Assembly (NCBI GenBank): GCA_044226365.1
Contig: JBGAHE010000003.1
Span: 79,447-143,446, forward strand
DNA: 64,000 bases
Source of the DNA: JALHNI01 sp044226365
Lineage (GTDB): Bacteria; Acidobacteriota; Terriglobia; Bryobacterales; Bryobacteraceae
Reading direction: 5' to 3'
Shown here: piece by piece, positions 35,301 through 44,577 of the stretch
Layout of the letters: the number at the start of each line of letters is the position of its first letter
How positions within the stretch are numbered: position 1 is the stretch's first letter
Notes under the pieces: model-generated
The model's database searches: none
Seen by the model: only the letters and a program-made list of their open reading frames with translations
What the model was told of the DNA's origin: nothing
Translations under genes and position numbers: made by a program

Positions 35301-37037
35301 ATGCGAAAAACGTTGGCGTTGATCCTGGCGGCCAGCCTTGGCCTGCCGTGGATCATGTGGGCCCGGCAGCCGGTCCGCGCGGCCCACGCCATGGTCGTAG
35401 CCCAGGAACCCATCGCCGCTGACGTCGGCCTGGCCACCCTGAAAGCGGGCGGCAACGCGGTTGACGCCGCCGTGGCGATCGCCACCGCGCTCGCCGTCAC
35501 CTTTCCCTATGCCGGTAACCTCGGCGGCGGCGGCTTCATGCTCGTGCGCATGAGCGATGGCCGCGCCGCGTTCTTCGACTTTCGCGAGAAAGCTCCCGCC
35601 TCCGCCACGCCGCAAATGTATCTCGACGCGAACGGCAAACCCACGCGCGATAGCGTCGTCGGCTGGCGCGCTTCCGGCGTGCCCGGCACCGTCCGCGGCC
35701 TTGAACTCGCACACCGCCAGTTCGGCTCGCGGCCCTGGCGCGAACTGCTCGCACCGGCCGTCAAACTGGCCGCCGAAGGCTTCCCGGTCAGTTATACCCT
35801 TTCGCAATCGTTGAAGTCGGCGGGCCGTGCCCGCGGCGGCAACGGCGATAACTCCACGCTCACCGCCGGCGGCATTCTCACGCACGACCCGGAATCCCGC
35901 CGCATCTACCTCCGCAACGGCCGCCACTACGAGCCTGGCGAGTCCTTCCTCCAGCCGGAGCTCGCCGCCACGCTCCAGCGTCTTCAGCAGTTTGGCGCGG
36001 CCGACTTCTACGAAGGCGAAACTGCGCGCCGCATCGCTCGCGAGATGGCTTCGCATGGCGGCCTGATCACGGTCGAAGACCTCAAGGCCTACCGCGCCAT
36101 CGAACGCAAACCTCTCGAAGGCACCTTCCGCGATTACCAGATCATCACGGCGCCCCCGCCCTCCACCGGCGGTGTGGGCCTGCTACAGATGCTCAACATC
36201 CTCGAAGGCAGCGACTACGAAAAGGCTGGTCTGGGCTCGGCCGCCGCCACGCACTACGTCGCCGAGGCCATGCGCCGATATTACGCCGATCGCGGCGAGT
36301 TCCTGGGTGATAGCGATTTCGTCAAAGTCCCTCTCGCCAGCCTCATCAGCAAGAACTACGCGAACCAGCGCCGCCGCACCATCGATTGGCAGAAGGCCAC
36401 GCCCTCCACCGACATCGGCCACGGCACGCCCGGCCCCGCCGAGAGCAACGAAACCACTCACTTCTCCATCGTCGACGCCGCCGGCAACGCGGTCGCCTTC
36501 ACTTACACCATCAACGGCGGCTATGGCTCCGGCGTCACGCTACCCGGCCTGGGCTTTCTGATGAACAATGAGATGGACGACTTCACCGTCAAACCGGGCT
36601 CGCCCAACATGTTCGGCCTGATCGAAGGCGAAGCCAATGCCATCCGGCCCGGCAAGCGTCCCAACTCCTCGATGACCCCCACCATCGTGCTCCAGAAGAA
36701 TCAATTGTTCCTGGTCCTGGGCGCCCCCGGCGGCTCCCGCATCCCCACCGGAGTCATGCAGGTGCTCTTGAACGTCGTCAACTTCAAGTTGGGCATCCAG
36801 GACGCCATCGATCAGCCTCGCTTTCATCATCAATGGCAGCCCGACAAGCTCTATCTCGAGCGCGGCTTTTCTCCGGACACCATCGAGTTGCTTCGCGCCA
36901 AGGGTCACACAGTTGAGCCCAATTCTTTCGGCGTCGCACGCGTCGAAGCCATCCAGGTGGAAACCACCGCCGATGGCCGGCGCTGGCTGGCCGGCGGTAA
37001 CGATGGTCGCGGCGACGGCAAGGTAGCAGGCTATTAA
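35301..37037 (+). CDS. ggt: Gamma-glutamyltransferase
   Basis: 578 aa with a signal peptide at the start (MRKTLALILAASLGLPWIMW); GGGAG lies just before the ATG. It is an Ntn-hydrolase precursor that self-cleaves at the conserved Thr in NETTHFSIVDAAGN. Other family blocks are AGGNAVDAAVAIATALAVTF, the GGYGSGV region and PNSSMTPTIVL. It acts in the periplasm on glutathione or gamma-glutamyl amides. The next gene starts directly after its stop codon. Confidence 0.94.
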   Translation: MRKTLALILAASLGLPWIMWARQPVRAAHAMVVAQEPIAADVGLATLKAGGNAVDAAVAIATALAVTFPYAGNLGGGGFMLVRMSDGRAAFFDFREKAPASATPQMYLDANGKPTRDSVVGWRASGVPGTVRGLELAHRQFGSRPWRELLAPAVKLAAEGFPVSYTLSQSLKSAGRARGGNGDNSTLTAGGILTHDPESRRIYLRNGRHYEPGESFLQPELAATLQRLQQFGAADFYEGETARRIAREMASHGGLITVEDLKAYRAIERKPLEGTFRDYQIITAPPPSTGGVGLLQMLNILEGSDYEKAGLGSAAATHYVAEAMRRYYADRGEFLGDSDFVKVPLASLISKNYANQRRRTIDWQKATPSTDIGHGTPGPAESNETTHFSIVDAAGNAVAFTYTINGGYGSGVTLPGLGFLMNNEMDDFTVKPGSPNMFGLIEGEANAIRPGKRPNSSMTPTIVLQKNQLFLVLGAPGGSRIPTGVMQVLLNVVNFKLGIQDAIDQPRFHHQWQPDKLYLERGFSPDTIELLRAKGHTVEPNSFGVARVEAIQVETTADGRRWLAGGNDGRGDGKVAGY

Positions 37038-37883
37038 ATGCTTCACGTTCTCTCCACTCACCTCTTTGTGAAACACCGGCTTTCCACAGCTTTGTTGGAT
37101 CGCATTCTCGCCGCCGGTATTCCCGCCGTCGAGATCTTTGTCAATCGCCAGCATCTCGACTATCTGAACAAAGCTCAGATCAACGAACTGGCGTCCTGGT
37201 TTCGCGACGCCAAGCTCCAGTTATGGGCCTTGCATGCCCCCATGTATTCCGATGACCAGAACGGCCGCTCCGGACCCAACGCCGTCATCGCCATTAACGA
37301 GCCGACCAAGAACAAGCGCGTCGTCATGGTGGACGAGATCAAGCGCACGTTGGAAATTGCCGAGCAGATCCCCTGCCGCTACCTGATCCAGCACCTGGGC
37401 GTGCCCTATGAAGAGTTCGACGAGCGCAAGCTGGATGCCGCGTTTTCGTCGCTGGAGGAATTAAACTCCTTTGCCCGTCAGCGCGACGTGGAGATCTTAC
37501 TCGAGAACATCCCCAACGGCTTCTCGAACGCCGCTAAGCTGAACTACTTCACCAGCGTCACGCACCTTTCCAACGGCTATTGCTTCGATTCCGGCCACGC
37601 CCATCTCTATGCCAAGTCCGCCGGCGGCCATCTCGAAAGCGAATTCGAATTGATGCGCCCGCGCCTGCGCTCCACGCATCTGCACGACAACAACGGCGAA
37701 AGTGACTCGCACCGCTTTCCCTATCTGCACCGCGACGGAACCATCGACTGGCGCCGGCTGATGGAACTCATCCGCTCGGCTCCCGAACCCCTGCCGATCA
37801 ACCTCGAATTGCGCGAGGCCGAAGACCTGCCCCAGCCGCTCGAAAGCGCGCGCTCGGTGCTGGAGAAACTGGAACAAGCATGA
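37038..37883 (+). CDS. Sugar phosphate isomerase/epimerase-like TIM barrel protein
   Basis: A 281-aa protein of the xylose isomerase-like TIM barrel/AP endonuclease 2 superfamily. Metal-ligand regions are visible: LLENIPNGFS, FDSGHAHLYAKSAGG, STHLHDNNGESDSHRFPYLH and INLELREAEDL. It opens with LSTHLFVKHRLSTALLDRI. The reaction is not predictable from sequence. It is coupled on both sides: 0 nt from ggt and a 4-nt ATGA overlap with asnS. Confidence 0.85.
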   Translation: MLHVLSTHLFVKHRLSTALLDRILAAGIPAVEIFVNRQHLDYLNKAQINELASWFRDAKLQLWALHAPMYSDDQNGRSGPNAVIAINEPTKNKRVVMVDEIKRTLEIAEQIPCRYLIQHLGVPYEEFDERKLDAAFSSLEELNSFARQRDVEILLENIPNGFSNAAKLNYFTSVTHLSNGYCFDSGHAHLYAKSAGGHLESEFELMRPRLRSTHLHDNNGESDSHRFPYLHRDGTIDWRRLMELIRSAPEPLPINLELREAEDLPQPLESARSVLEKLEQA

Positions 37884-39187
37884 TCCCACGCATCCGTATC
37901 GTCGACGCCGGCGCCCACGTCGGCCAGGAAGTACGCATCGCCGGCTGGCTCTACAACCTCCGCAAATCCGGGAAGATTGCCTTTCCCCAACTGCGCGATG
38001 GCTCGGGCATCATCCAGGGCGTCGCCGTCAAGGCCGAAGTCTCCGAAGAGCTCTTCGAAGCCTTGCGTAGCCTCACCCAGGAATCGTCGATCATTCTGCA
38101 AGGGAAGATTCGCGCCGAAGAGCGCGCCGTCGGCGGCTACGAGATGGACATCACCGGCCTCGAGATCGTCCAGCGCGTCTCCGAGACGGACCCGTATCCC
38201 ATCACCCCGAAGGAACACGGCCCCGACTTCCTCCTCAATCACCGGCATCTCTGGCTTCGCAGCCGCCGCCAACACGCCATCGCCCGTGTCCGGCATGAAG
38301 TCATCAAAGCCACCCGCGACTTTTTCGATTCGAACGGCTTCATCCTGATGGATACGCCGATCTTCACCCCCGCGGCTTGCGAAGGCACCACGACGCTCTT
38401 CGAAGTCGATTACTTCGAAGACCAGAAGGTCTACCTCAGCCAAAGCGGTCAGCTCTACAACGAAGCCAACGCCATGGCCCAGGGCAAGGTCTATTGCTTC
38501 GGGCCCACCTTTCGCGCTGAAAAGTCAAAGACCCGCCGTCACCTCACCGAATTCTGGATGGTGGAGCCGGAAATGGCCTACGCCACTCTCGATGATGTCA
38601 AAGTGCTCGCCGAAGACATGCTCTGCTTCATCGTCGACCGCGTACTGAACAATCGTCAGGCCGAACTGAAAGTGCTCGAACGCGATGTGAGCAAGCTCGA
38701 GCGCATCCGCAAGCCCTTCGCTCGCATGCACTACGATCAGGCCGTCGAAATCCTGCAGAAAAAGGGCTCTGAGATTGTCTGGGGCGGCGACTTCGGCGGG
38801 ACCGACGAAACCCTGCTCACCGAAGATCAGGACGGCCCGCTGATCGTCGATCACTTTCCTACCGAGATCAAAGCCTTCTACTTCCAGCCCGTTGAAGGCC
38901 GGCCCGAGTGCGCCCTCGGCATGGACGTCCTCGCGCCCGAAGGCTACGGAGAAATCATCGGCGGCGGGCAACGCATCCACGACTATCAGCTGCTGCTGCA
39001 GCGCCTCGCCGAGCATCACCTGCCGCCCGAAGCCTTCGATTGGTATCTCGACCTTCGTAAGTACGGCAGCGTGCCGCACGCCGGGTTCGGCATGGGCATC
39101 GAACGCTGCGTCACCTGGATGTGCGGCCTGGAGCACTTGCGCGAAACCATCGCCTATCCGCGCATGATCTACCGGACCAAGCCCTAA
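37880..39187 (+). CDS. asnS: Asparaginyl-tRNA synthetase
   Basis: A 435-aa class IIb synthetase. The OB-fold anticodon domain covers about 1-110 (VRIAGWLYNLRKSGKIAFPQ). The catalytic domain has motif 2 CFGPTFRAEKSKTRRHLTEF and motif 3 FGMGIERCVTWMCG. Asn-type features (SQSGQLYNEA, TRRHLTEFWMVEPEMA) favour AsnRS over AspRS. It charges tRNA-Asn with asparagine. It lies 3 nt before the arginase gene. Confidence 0.94.
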   Translation: MIPRIRIVDAGAHVGQEVRIAGWLYNLRKSGKIAFPQLRDGSGIIQGVAVKAEVSEELFEALRSLTQESSIILQGKIRAEERAVGGYEMDITGLEIVQRVSETDPYPITPKEHGPDFLLNHRHLWLRSRRQHAIARVRHEVIKATRDFFDSNGFILMDTPIFTPAACEGTTTLFEVDYFEDQKVYLSQSGQLYNEANAMAQGKVYCFGPTFRAEKSKTRRHLTEFWMVEPEMAYATLDDVKVLAEDMLCFIVDRVLNNRQAELKVLERDVSKLERIRKPFARMHYDQAVEILQKKGSEIVWGGDFGGTDETLLTEDQDGPLIVDHFPTEIKAFYFQPVEGRPECALGMDVLAPEGYGEIIGGGQRIHDYQLLLQRLAEHHLPPEAFDWYLDLRKYGSVPHAGFGMGIERCVTWMCGLEHLRETIAYPRMIYRTKP

Positions 39188-39190
39188 CCC

Positions 39191-40099
39191 ATGCAGCCCG
39201 TCGCCATCATTGGCGTGCCGCAGGACTACGGCGCTGGCCGCCGTGGCGTCGACATGGGACCGTCCGCCGTCCGCGTCGCTAACCTCAACGCGCAGTTGGC
39301 CGGCTTGGGCTACCCGGTAGAGGACTACGGCAACATCCACATCGACCAACCTGAGCGGTTGGCCGATGGTAGCGATACCGCGCGCCACCTGCCTCAGATC
39401 GCCCAGAATTGCCTGCGCCTCGCCAAAATGGTGGAAAAGGCCCTGGCCGCCGGCCAGTTCCCCCTCGTCCTCGGCGGCGACCATTCCATCGCCGTGGGCA
39501 CCGTCGCCGGGGTCAGCAAACAGTTGCGCAGCCGCAAGCAGCGTCTGGGGCTGATCTGGATCGACGCTCACGGCGACTTCAACACGCCCGTCACCAGCCC
39601 GTCCGGCAACGTCCACGGCATGCCGCTGGCCAGCCTCGTCGGCCATGGCCCCCGCGAGCTCACCCACCTACGTCACCTCGCCCCCATCATCGACCCCCGT
39701 CACGTTGCCCTCGTCGGCATCCGCGACATCGACCCCGGCGAAGCCCAGAACCTTCGCGCCTCCGGCGTACGGGCTTTCACCATGCGCGAAATCGACGAAC
39801 GCGGCATGCGCGCCGTCATGGAGGATGCGATCCGCCTCGCCACCGACGGCACCGGCGGGTTCCATCTCTCGCTCGACATGGACGCCCTTGACCCCGATGA
39901 GGCCCCCGGCGTCGGCACGCCTGTCCGCGGCGGCCTGAACTACCGGGAAGCTCATCTCGCGATGGAGTTGCTGCACGATAGCGGTCAGCTTGTTTCAATG
40001 GAAGTAGTGGAGGTGAATCCAGTCTTGGATATCGCAAATCGCACGGCAGCTTTGGCCGTGGAACTGGTTCTGTCGGCGAAGGGCAAAAGAATCCTATGA
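39191..40099 (+). CDS. rocF: Arginase
   Basis: A 302-aa ureohydrolase. Binuclear Mn ligands are all present: GGDHSIAVGT, IDAHGDFNTP, and SLDMDALDPDEAPGVGTPV. The substrate loop SGNVHGMPLA is as in arginases rather than agmatinases or formiminoglutamases, and the opening GVPQDYGAGRRGVDMGP also fits arginase. It converts arginine to ornithine and urea. It overlaps ddl by 4 nt. Confidence 0.92.
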   Translation: MQPVAIIGVPQDYGAGRRGVDMGPSAVRVANLNAQLAGLGYPVEDYGNIHIDQPERLADGSDTARHLPQIAQNCLRLAKMVEKALAAGQFPLVLGGDHSIAVGTVAGVSKQLRSRKQRLGLIWIDAHGDFNTPVTSPSGNVHGMPLASLVGHGPRELTHLRHLAPIIDPRHVALVGIRDIDPGEAQNLRASGVRAFTMREIDERGMRAVMEDAIRLATDGTGGFHLSLDMDALDPDEAPGVGTPVRGGLNYREAHLAMELLHDSGQLVSMEVVEVNPVLDIANRTAALAVELVLSAKGKRIL

Positions 40100-41079
40100 A
40101 ACGCATTGCAGTCATCGCCGGCGGACGCAGCGGCGAGCACGAAGTCTCTCTCCGGTCCGCCGAAGCCATCGCCCAAGCCCTCGCCACCTGGACCTCGAAG
40201 TACGAAGTGGTCCCGTACCTGATCGATCGCGAAGGTAAGTGGCGCCCTGGCCCCATCATTCCCGAACCGGGCTCGAACCCCTCGATTGATGTCGTCTTCC
40301 CCGTGCTGCATGGCACCTTCGGCGAAGACGGCACCGTGCAAGGCTTGCTCGAGTTGGCCGACCTTCCTTACGTCGGTCCCGGCATCCTGGCCTCGGCCCT
40401 ATGCATGGACAAAGAGCTGATGAAGCGTGTCTGCCGTGAGCGCGGTCTCCCCGTCGTCGAATGGGTCACCGTGTTGCGCAACAACCTCGACGCCGAGACG
40501 ATTGCCTCCCGCTTCGACTTCCCCCTCTTCGTCAAGCCTGCCAACCTGGGTTCCTCCGTCGGGATCTCCAAGGCGAACAACCTCGACGAATTGAAGGCTG
40601 CTCTCCAACTCGCCGCGCAGTACGACTACAAGATCATCGTCGAACGCACCATCGTCGGCCAGGAACTCGAGTGCTCCGTCTATGGCAACTTAGGCGACGT
40701 CAAGGCCAGTACGCCTTGCGAAATCGTCCCCTCGCGCGAGTTCTACGACTACGAAGACAAGTACATTCTCGATCAAGCCAAAACGCTGCTCCCCGCCAAT
40801 CTCACTCGCGAAGAGATTGCCGACGTGCGCCGCATGGCCGCCGAAGCCTATCGGGCTCTGGCGTGCGAAGGCATGGCCCGGGTGGACTTCCTGCTCGAGC
40901 GCACGTCCGGGCAGCTCTACATCAACGAAGTGAATACCATTCCGGGCTTCACCTCCATCAGCATGTTTCCCCGCATGCTGGAACACGATGGGTTCGCCTT
41001 CCGCGATCTCGTCGACCGGCTGATTCAACTGGCCCTCGAACGCCAGGAGCGGAAGAAGGCCACCAAGTTCACCCGCTGA
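40096..41079 (+). CDS. ddl: D-alanine--D-alanine ligase
   Basis: A 327-aa ATP-grasp enzyme: MKRIAVIAGGRSGEHEVSLR, VFPVLHGTFGEDGTVQGLLE, FVKPANLGSSVGISKA, and INEVNTIPGFTSISMFPRML. It makes the D-Ala-D-Ala dipeptide for peptidoglycan in the cytoplasm. The TGA overlaps the ATG of the downstream protease by one base. Confidence 0.96.
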   Translation: MKRIAVIAGGRSGEHEVSLRSAEAIAQALATWTSKYEVVPYLIDREGKWRPGPIIPEPGSNPSIDVVFPVLHGTFGEDGTVQGLLELADLPYVGPGILASALCMDKELMKRVCRERGLPVVEWVTVLRNNLDAETIASRFDFPLFVKPANLGSSVGISKANNLDELKAALQLAAQYDYKIIVERTIVGQELECSVYGNLGDVKASTPCEIVPSREFYDYEDKYILDQAKTLLPANLTREEIADVRRMAAEAYRALACEGMARVDFLLERTSGQLYINEVNTIPGFTSISMFPRMLEHDGFAFRDLVDRLIQLALERQERKKATKFTR

Positions 41080-42518
41080 TGCGCTGGCTACTCGCACTAT
41101 TCGCCTGCACCGCGATGGCGCAACCTGTGGCGCCCCCGCCCGAGGACCGTGCCGCCATCCTCGAACCTCATGTCCGCAAGTTCGCGCAAATCCTGGGCAT
41201 CCTCCAGGAGCATTCGGCGGACCCGCCTTTGCTCGAACCCGCCATGAATCAGGGCGCGCTGCCGGCTATGCTCAAGCCGCTGGACCCGCACAGCATCTAC
41301 TTCGACCCCGCGCAGTTCAAACAACTCCAGGAGATGGAGACTTCGGTGCGCAGCGGCTTCGGTACCATCGTCAGCATCCTGCCCGGGCGCGTCGTCGTCC
41401 TGCAGACGCAAGCCGGCAGCCCTTCCGCCCGCGCCGGGCTCCAACCTGGCGACGCCATCGTCGCCATTAACGGCGTCGTGCTCGCGCAGCTCGATACGGA
41501 CCAGCTCGTCGGCCTCCTCGGCCAGGCCCGCACGATGAAGGTAAAGCTCGACGTGCATCGCCAGAACACCCCACGGCTTCTTGAGTTCTTTCTCTCACCC
41601 GAGGCCATGGATCAACCCAGTGTCGAGCGCACCTTTCTGGCCGCGCCCGGCATCGGTTACCTGCGCGTCGGCGGCTTCGAACTCAAAACCGGCAAAGAGA
41701 TTCGCGCCGGCATCGAAAAACTGGGCGGCGCGAAGCTCCGCGGCGTCATCATCGATCTGCGCAATAATCCGGGCGGCGTCGTCGGGGCCGCCATCGAAAC
41801 GGCCTCCCTTTTTCTCGAACCCGGCCAGCGCATCTTCTCCATCCGCGGGCGCAGCAAGGAAACGGAAAACGTCGACGTCCCGGCCAAGGCCCAACCCTAT
41901 CGCTTTCCCGTCGCCATCCTCGTCAACGAGAAAACAGCCAGCGCCTCGGAGATCATCGCCGCGGCCCTACAGGAGCATCACCGCGGCTTCGTGATCGGCG
42001 AACCCACTTACGGCAAAGGACTGGTGCAGAATGTCTTTCCGTTGAGTAACAAGTCCGGCTTGGCACTCACGGTGGCTTACTATTACACGCCCGAGGGCCG
42101 CAGTCTCCAGCGTCCCTTGCGTGACAGTCAAATCGACGCGAAGTTAGCCACCACCACCGGCGGCTTGCGCCCTGAGTATGTCGTCCATCCCGAAGCGCAG
42201 ACGCGTCTGCGGGTTGTCCTGGACGCCTCCGGCTCGTTTACCACCTTTGCGACTGAGTTCACGCGCAGCAACCAAGTCACTCCGGACTTCACCGTTTCCA
42301 ATGCCTTACTCGACACCTTTCGCGGCTGGCTCGGCGAGCGTCGCATCCAACCTACGCTCAACGAATGGGTAGCGGAAACACCCTGGATTCGCAGCCGTTT
42401 GCTACAGGAGATTTTCAATCAAGGCGTCGGTGTGGAACGCGGGGACGAAGTAGAAGCCGCCCGCGACCCCGTCGTGAATCGGGCACTGGACCTGATCCGG
42501 GCCGGTAAGGTAAACTGA
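41079..42518 (+). CDS. S41-family carboxy-terminal processing protease
   Basis: 479 aa from ATG at 41079, with signal peptide MRWLLALFACTAMAQPVAPP. A PDZ domain lies at about 90-185 (VVLQTQAGSPSARAGLQPGD, AIVAINGVVL). The S41 peptidase core follows, with RGVIIDLRNNPGGVVGAAIE, the nucleophile Ser in NEKTASASEIIAAAL and the Lys in EPTYGKGLVQ. It is a CtpA-like periplasmic processing protease. It is the last gene of the rlmB operon, and its co-transcription with ddl fits a role in envelope maintenance. Confidence 0.9.
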   Translation: MRWLLALFACTAMAQPVAPPPEDRAAILEPHVRKFAQILGILQEHSADPPLLEPAMNQGALPAMLKPLDPHSIYFDPAQFKQLQEMETSVRSGFGTIVSILPGRVVVLQTQAGSPSARAGLQPGDAIVAINGVVLAQLDTDQLVGLLGQARTMKVKLDVHRQNTPRLLEFFLSPEAMDQPSVERTFLAAPGIGYLRVGGFELKTGKEIRAGIEKLGGAKLRGVIIDLRNNPGGVVGAAIETASLFLEPGQRIFSIRGRSKETENVDVPAKAQPYRFPVAILVNEKTASASEIIAAALQEHHRGFVIGEPTYGKGLVQNVFPLSNKSGLALTVAYYYTPEGRSLQRPLRDSQIDAKLATTTGGLRPEYVVHPEAQTRLRVVLDASGSFTTFATEFTRSNQVTPDFTVSNALLDTFRGWLGERRIQPTLNEWVAETPWIRSRLLQEIFNQGVGVERGDEVEAARDPVVNRALDLIRAGKVN

Positions 42519-42523
42519 AAAAC

Positions 42524-42561
42524 GTCGGATTTTATCCGCCAAGTCCGCTGTAAAGGCCGAC
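42524..42561 (+). terminator. Possible stem-loop after the rlmB operon
   Basis: A CGGAT-TTT-ATCCG hairpin (42526-42538) is nested in an outer GTCGG/CCGAC pair (42524-42528 with 42557-42561), directly after the S41 stop codon. There is no T-run, so this is a weak terminator candidate, or part of the leader of the DUF2934 gene. Confidence 0.25.
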
Positions 42562-42609
42562 ACGCCTGCCACCCTGCCTGACGTGGCTTCAGTATTACCC
42601 GAGGATCTC

Positions 42610-42927
42610 ATGGCCACTAAAAAGTCTGCTTCCACCGCCGCGGCTACCGCGGCCGCTCCTGCTTTAGCTCCCAAGAAAGCCGCTCCGGCGAAGAAGGCCG
42701 CCACGGCCGCGTCAACCGCCGCTCCGGCGAAGAAAGCTGCTCCCAAGAAAAAGGCTGCCGTGACGACTCCCCCGGTCGCCCCCGCCATCACTGTCGAAGT
42801 TCTGCAAGACCAGATCCGCGTCGAAGCCTACGGCTATTACATCGAACGCGGCTACCGTCCCGGTGACCCCACCGCGGACTGGCATCGCGCCGAAGACGCC
42901 GTTCTGCGCCGTCACGGCCTCCGCTAA
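42610..42927 (+). CDS. DUF2934 protein with histone H1-like Lys/Ala/Pro tail
   Basis: 105 aa from ATG at 42610, with GAGG 5 nt upstream. Residues about 1-65 are low complexity, built on KKAAP/AKKAA runs as in histone H1-like bacterial proteins. The C-terminal 40 residues (IRVEAYGYYIERGYRPGDPT) match DUF2934, a short domain common in Acidobacteriota and Proteobacteria with a conserved W-x-x-A-E end (here DWHRAEDAVL). The basic tail suggests nucleic-acid binding, but that is inference. Confidence 0.82.
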   Translation: MATKKSASTAAATAAAPALAPKKAAPAKKAATAASTAAPAKKAAPKKKAAVTTPPVAPAITVEVLQDQIRVEAYGYYIERGYRPGDPTADWHRAEDAVLRRHGLR

Positions 42928-42933
42928 CTGCGC

Positions 42934-44574
42934 CTACGGGCGATATCCCGGCCCGCGCATCACGCGTCCGGGCAACGCGCCCGTGTGCTTCCCTTTGTCC
43001 ACCACCAACGTCCCGTTGACGAACACGTAAGTGATGCCTTCCGCAATCTGATGCGGACGTTCGAACGTCGCGCGGTCAATCACGGTTGCCGGATTGAACA
43101 CCACCACGTCGGCCATCAGGCCTTCGCGCAACAATCCGCGATCGGCGATCGATAGACGATTGGCCACCGCGGACGTCATCTTGCGCACCGCTTCTTCCAA
43201 CGGCATTACGTGTTCGTCTCGGCTGTACTTGCCTAACACTCGCGGGTAAGTGCCGTAGGTGCGCGGATGTACCGGCGCCTGGTCCGCGTCTGGATTCGCT
43301 CCCCCGGCGTCAGTGGCGATCTTGATCCACGGCTGCTTCAACTGCAACGCCAGGTTCTCCTCGCTCAGCATAAAGTAGATGGTCGCGATCCTCTGTCGCT
43401 CCGCCACCAGTAAATCCAGCACCGCCTCCGGCCACGGCTTGCCCATATCCGCGGCGACCTCCTTCAGGCGCTTGCCCACATACTTCTGATGCTCCGGCTT
43501 CCGCAACCCTACCAGCAGCACGCCCTCCGGCGACGCCTGCAGGCAGCGGCTTTCCCACGTATCATCCGGCTTCACCATCTCCTGCAGCAGCTTGGGCCGC
43601 AGCGCCGGGCTCGCCAGATTCTCGAACAACTTCCCGTCAGCCGCGGTCCAGTCCGGCAAACAGGCGGTCAGCCCCGTGCCACTTGCCGTGTACGGATACA
43701 TATTCGCCTGCACATCCACGCCGCGCTTCCGCGCCGCCTCGATCTTCTGAATCGCCAGCGGCATTTTCGGCCAATTCTGCTGGCTCACGGCCTTCAGGTG
43801 ATAGATCTCTGTCGGCACGCCGGCCTGTTCGCCGATCTCAATCGCCTCGTCGATCGCCTCGAGCAACCGGTCGCCCTCCGACCGGATGTGCGAAATGTAC
43901 ACCCCGCCATATTGAGCGATGCCCTTCACCACCTCGATCAGTTCCTTGGTATCGGCGTAAGAACCCGGAGGATAGATCAATGCGGACGCCACGCCGAACG
44001 CCCCGTCCCGCATTGCCTGCTCTGCGGCGCCGCGCATCGCCGCCAGTTCCGCGGCATTGGCCTTGCCCATCGCCATGCCCTTGCCGTACGCCCGCAGCGT
44101 CGCCGCTCCCACAAACGAACCGAAGTTCGAAGCCGACCGGTGCTCCTCCATCGCCCGCAACCACTCGCTGAACCGCCCATAGCGATACCGGTCCGCCCCG
44201 CTCATCTCCCGGACCTTCTCGTTCGTGGGCGCGTTCGTATCGTTCTCGCCCATGATCTCCGTCGTGATGCCCTGCGTCACCTTACTGATCAGACGGCCGT
44301 CGCCCCGCCCCAGCAGGTCGCCCCGCACGTGACTCTGGATATCGATGAAGCCCGGCGCGATCACCTGCCCGCTGACATCGAGCTTCCGCTTCGCCGTGGC
44401 GTCGCGCAGCAAACCGGCCGGCGCGATCTTCGCGATACGGTCCCCCACGAGCGCTACATCGCCCCAAAACCACGCCCCGCCGGTGCCATCCATCACCCGG
44501 CCATTCAGTAGAATCGTGTCGTAGGTCTGCGCTGCCAGCAGCACGGGCAGCAGGAACACTAGGCTCGGTCGCAT
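42934..44574 (-). CDS. D-aminoacylase/N-acyl-D-amino-acid amidohydrolase-like protein
   Basis: A 546-aa secreted protein with signal peptide MRPSLVFLLPVLLAAQTYDT. Amidohydrolase superfamily, D-aminoacylase/dihydroorotase-like: TILLNGRVMDGTGG, IAPGFIDIQSHVRGD, KVTQGITTEIMGEN, GVYISHIRSEGDRLLEAIDE, IYHLKAV and FNPATVIDRATFE. The usual first metal pair HxH is QSH here, so one ligand differs from the characterised D-aminoacylases. It probably hydrolyses N-acyl-amino acids or peptides in the periplasm. It starts 3 nt after the MOSC gene stop. Confidence 0.83.
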   Translation of the reverse strand: MRPSLVFLLPVLLAAQTYDTILLNGRVMDGTGGAWFWGDVALVGDRIAKIAPAGLLRDATAKRKLDVSGQVIAPGFIDIQSHVRGDLLGRGDGRLISKVTQGITTEIMGENDTNAPTNEKVREMSGADRYRYGRFSEWLRAMEEHRSASNFGSFVGAATLRAYGKGMAMGKANAAELAAMRGAAEQAMRDGAFGVASALIYPPGSYADTKELIEVVKGIAQYGGVYISHIRSEGDRLLEAIDEAIEIGEQAGVPTEIYHLKAVSQQNWPKMPLAIQKIEAARKRGVDVQANMYPYTASGTGLTACLPDWTAADGKLFENLASPALRPKLLQEMVKPDDTWESRCLQASPEGVLLVGLRKPEHQKYVGKRLKEVAADMGKPWPEAVLDLLVAERQRIATIYFMLSEENLALQLKQPWIKIATDAGGANPDADQAPVHPRTYGTYPRVLGKYSRDEHVMPLEEAVRKMTSAVANRLSIADRGLLREGLMADVVVFNPATVIDRATFERPHQIAEGITYVFVNGTLVVDKGKHTGALPGRVMRGPGYRP

Positions 44575-44577
44575 CTG

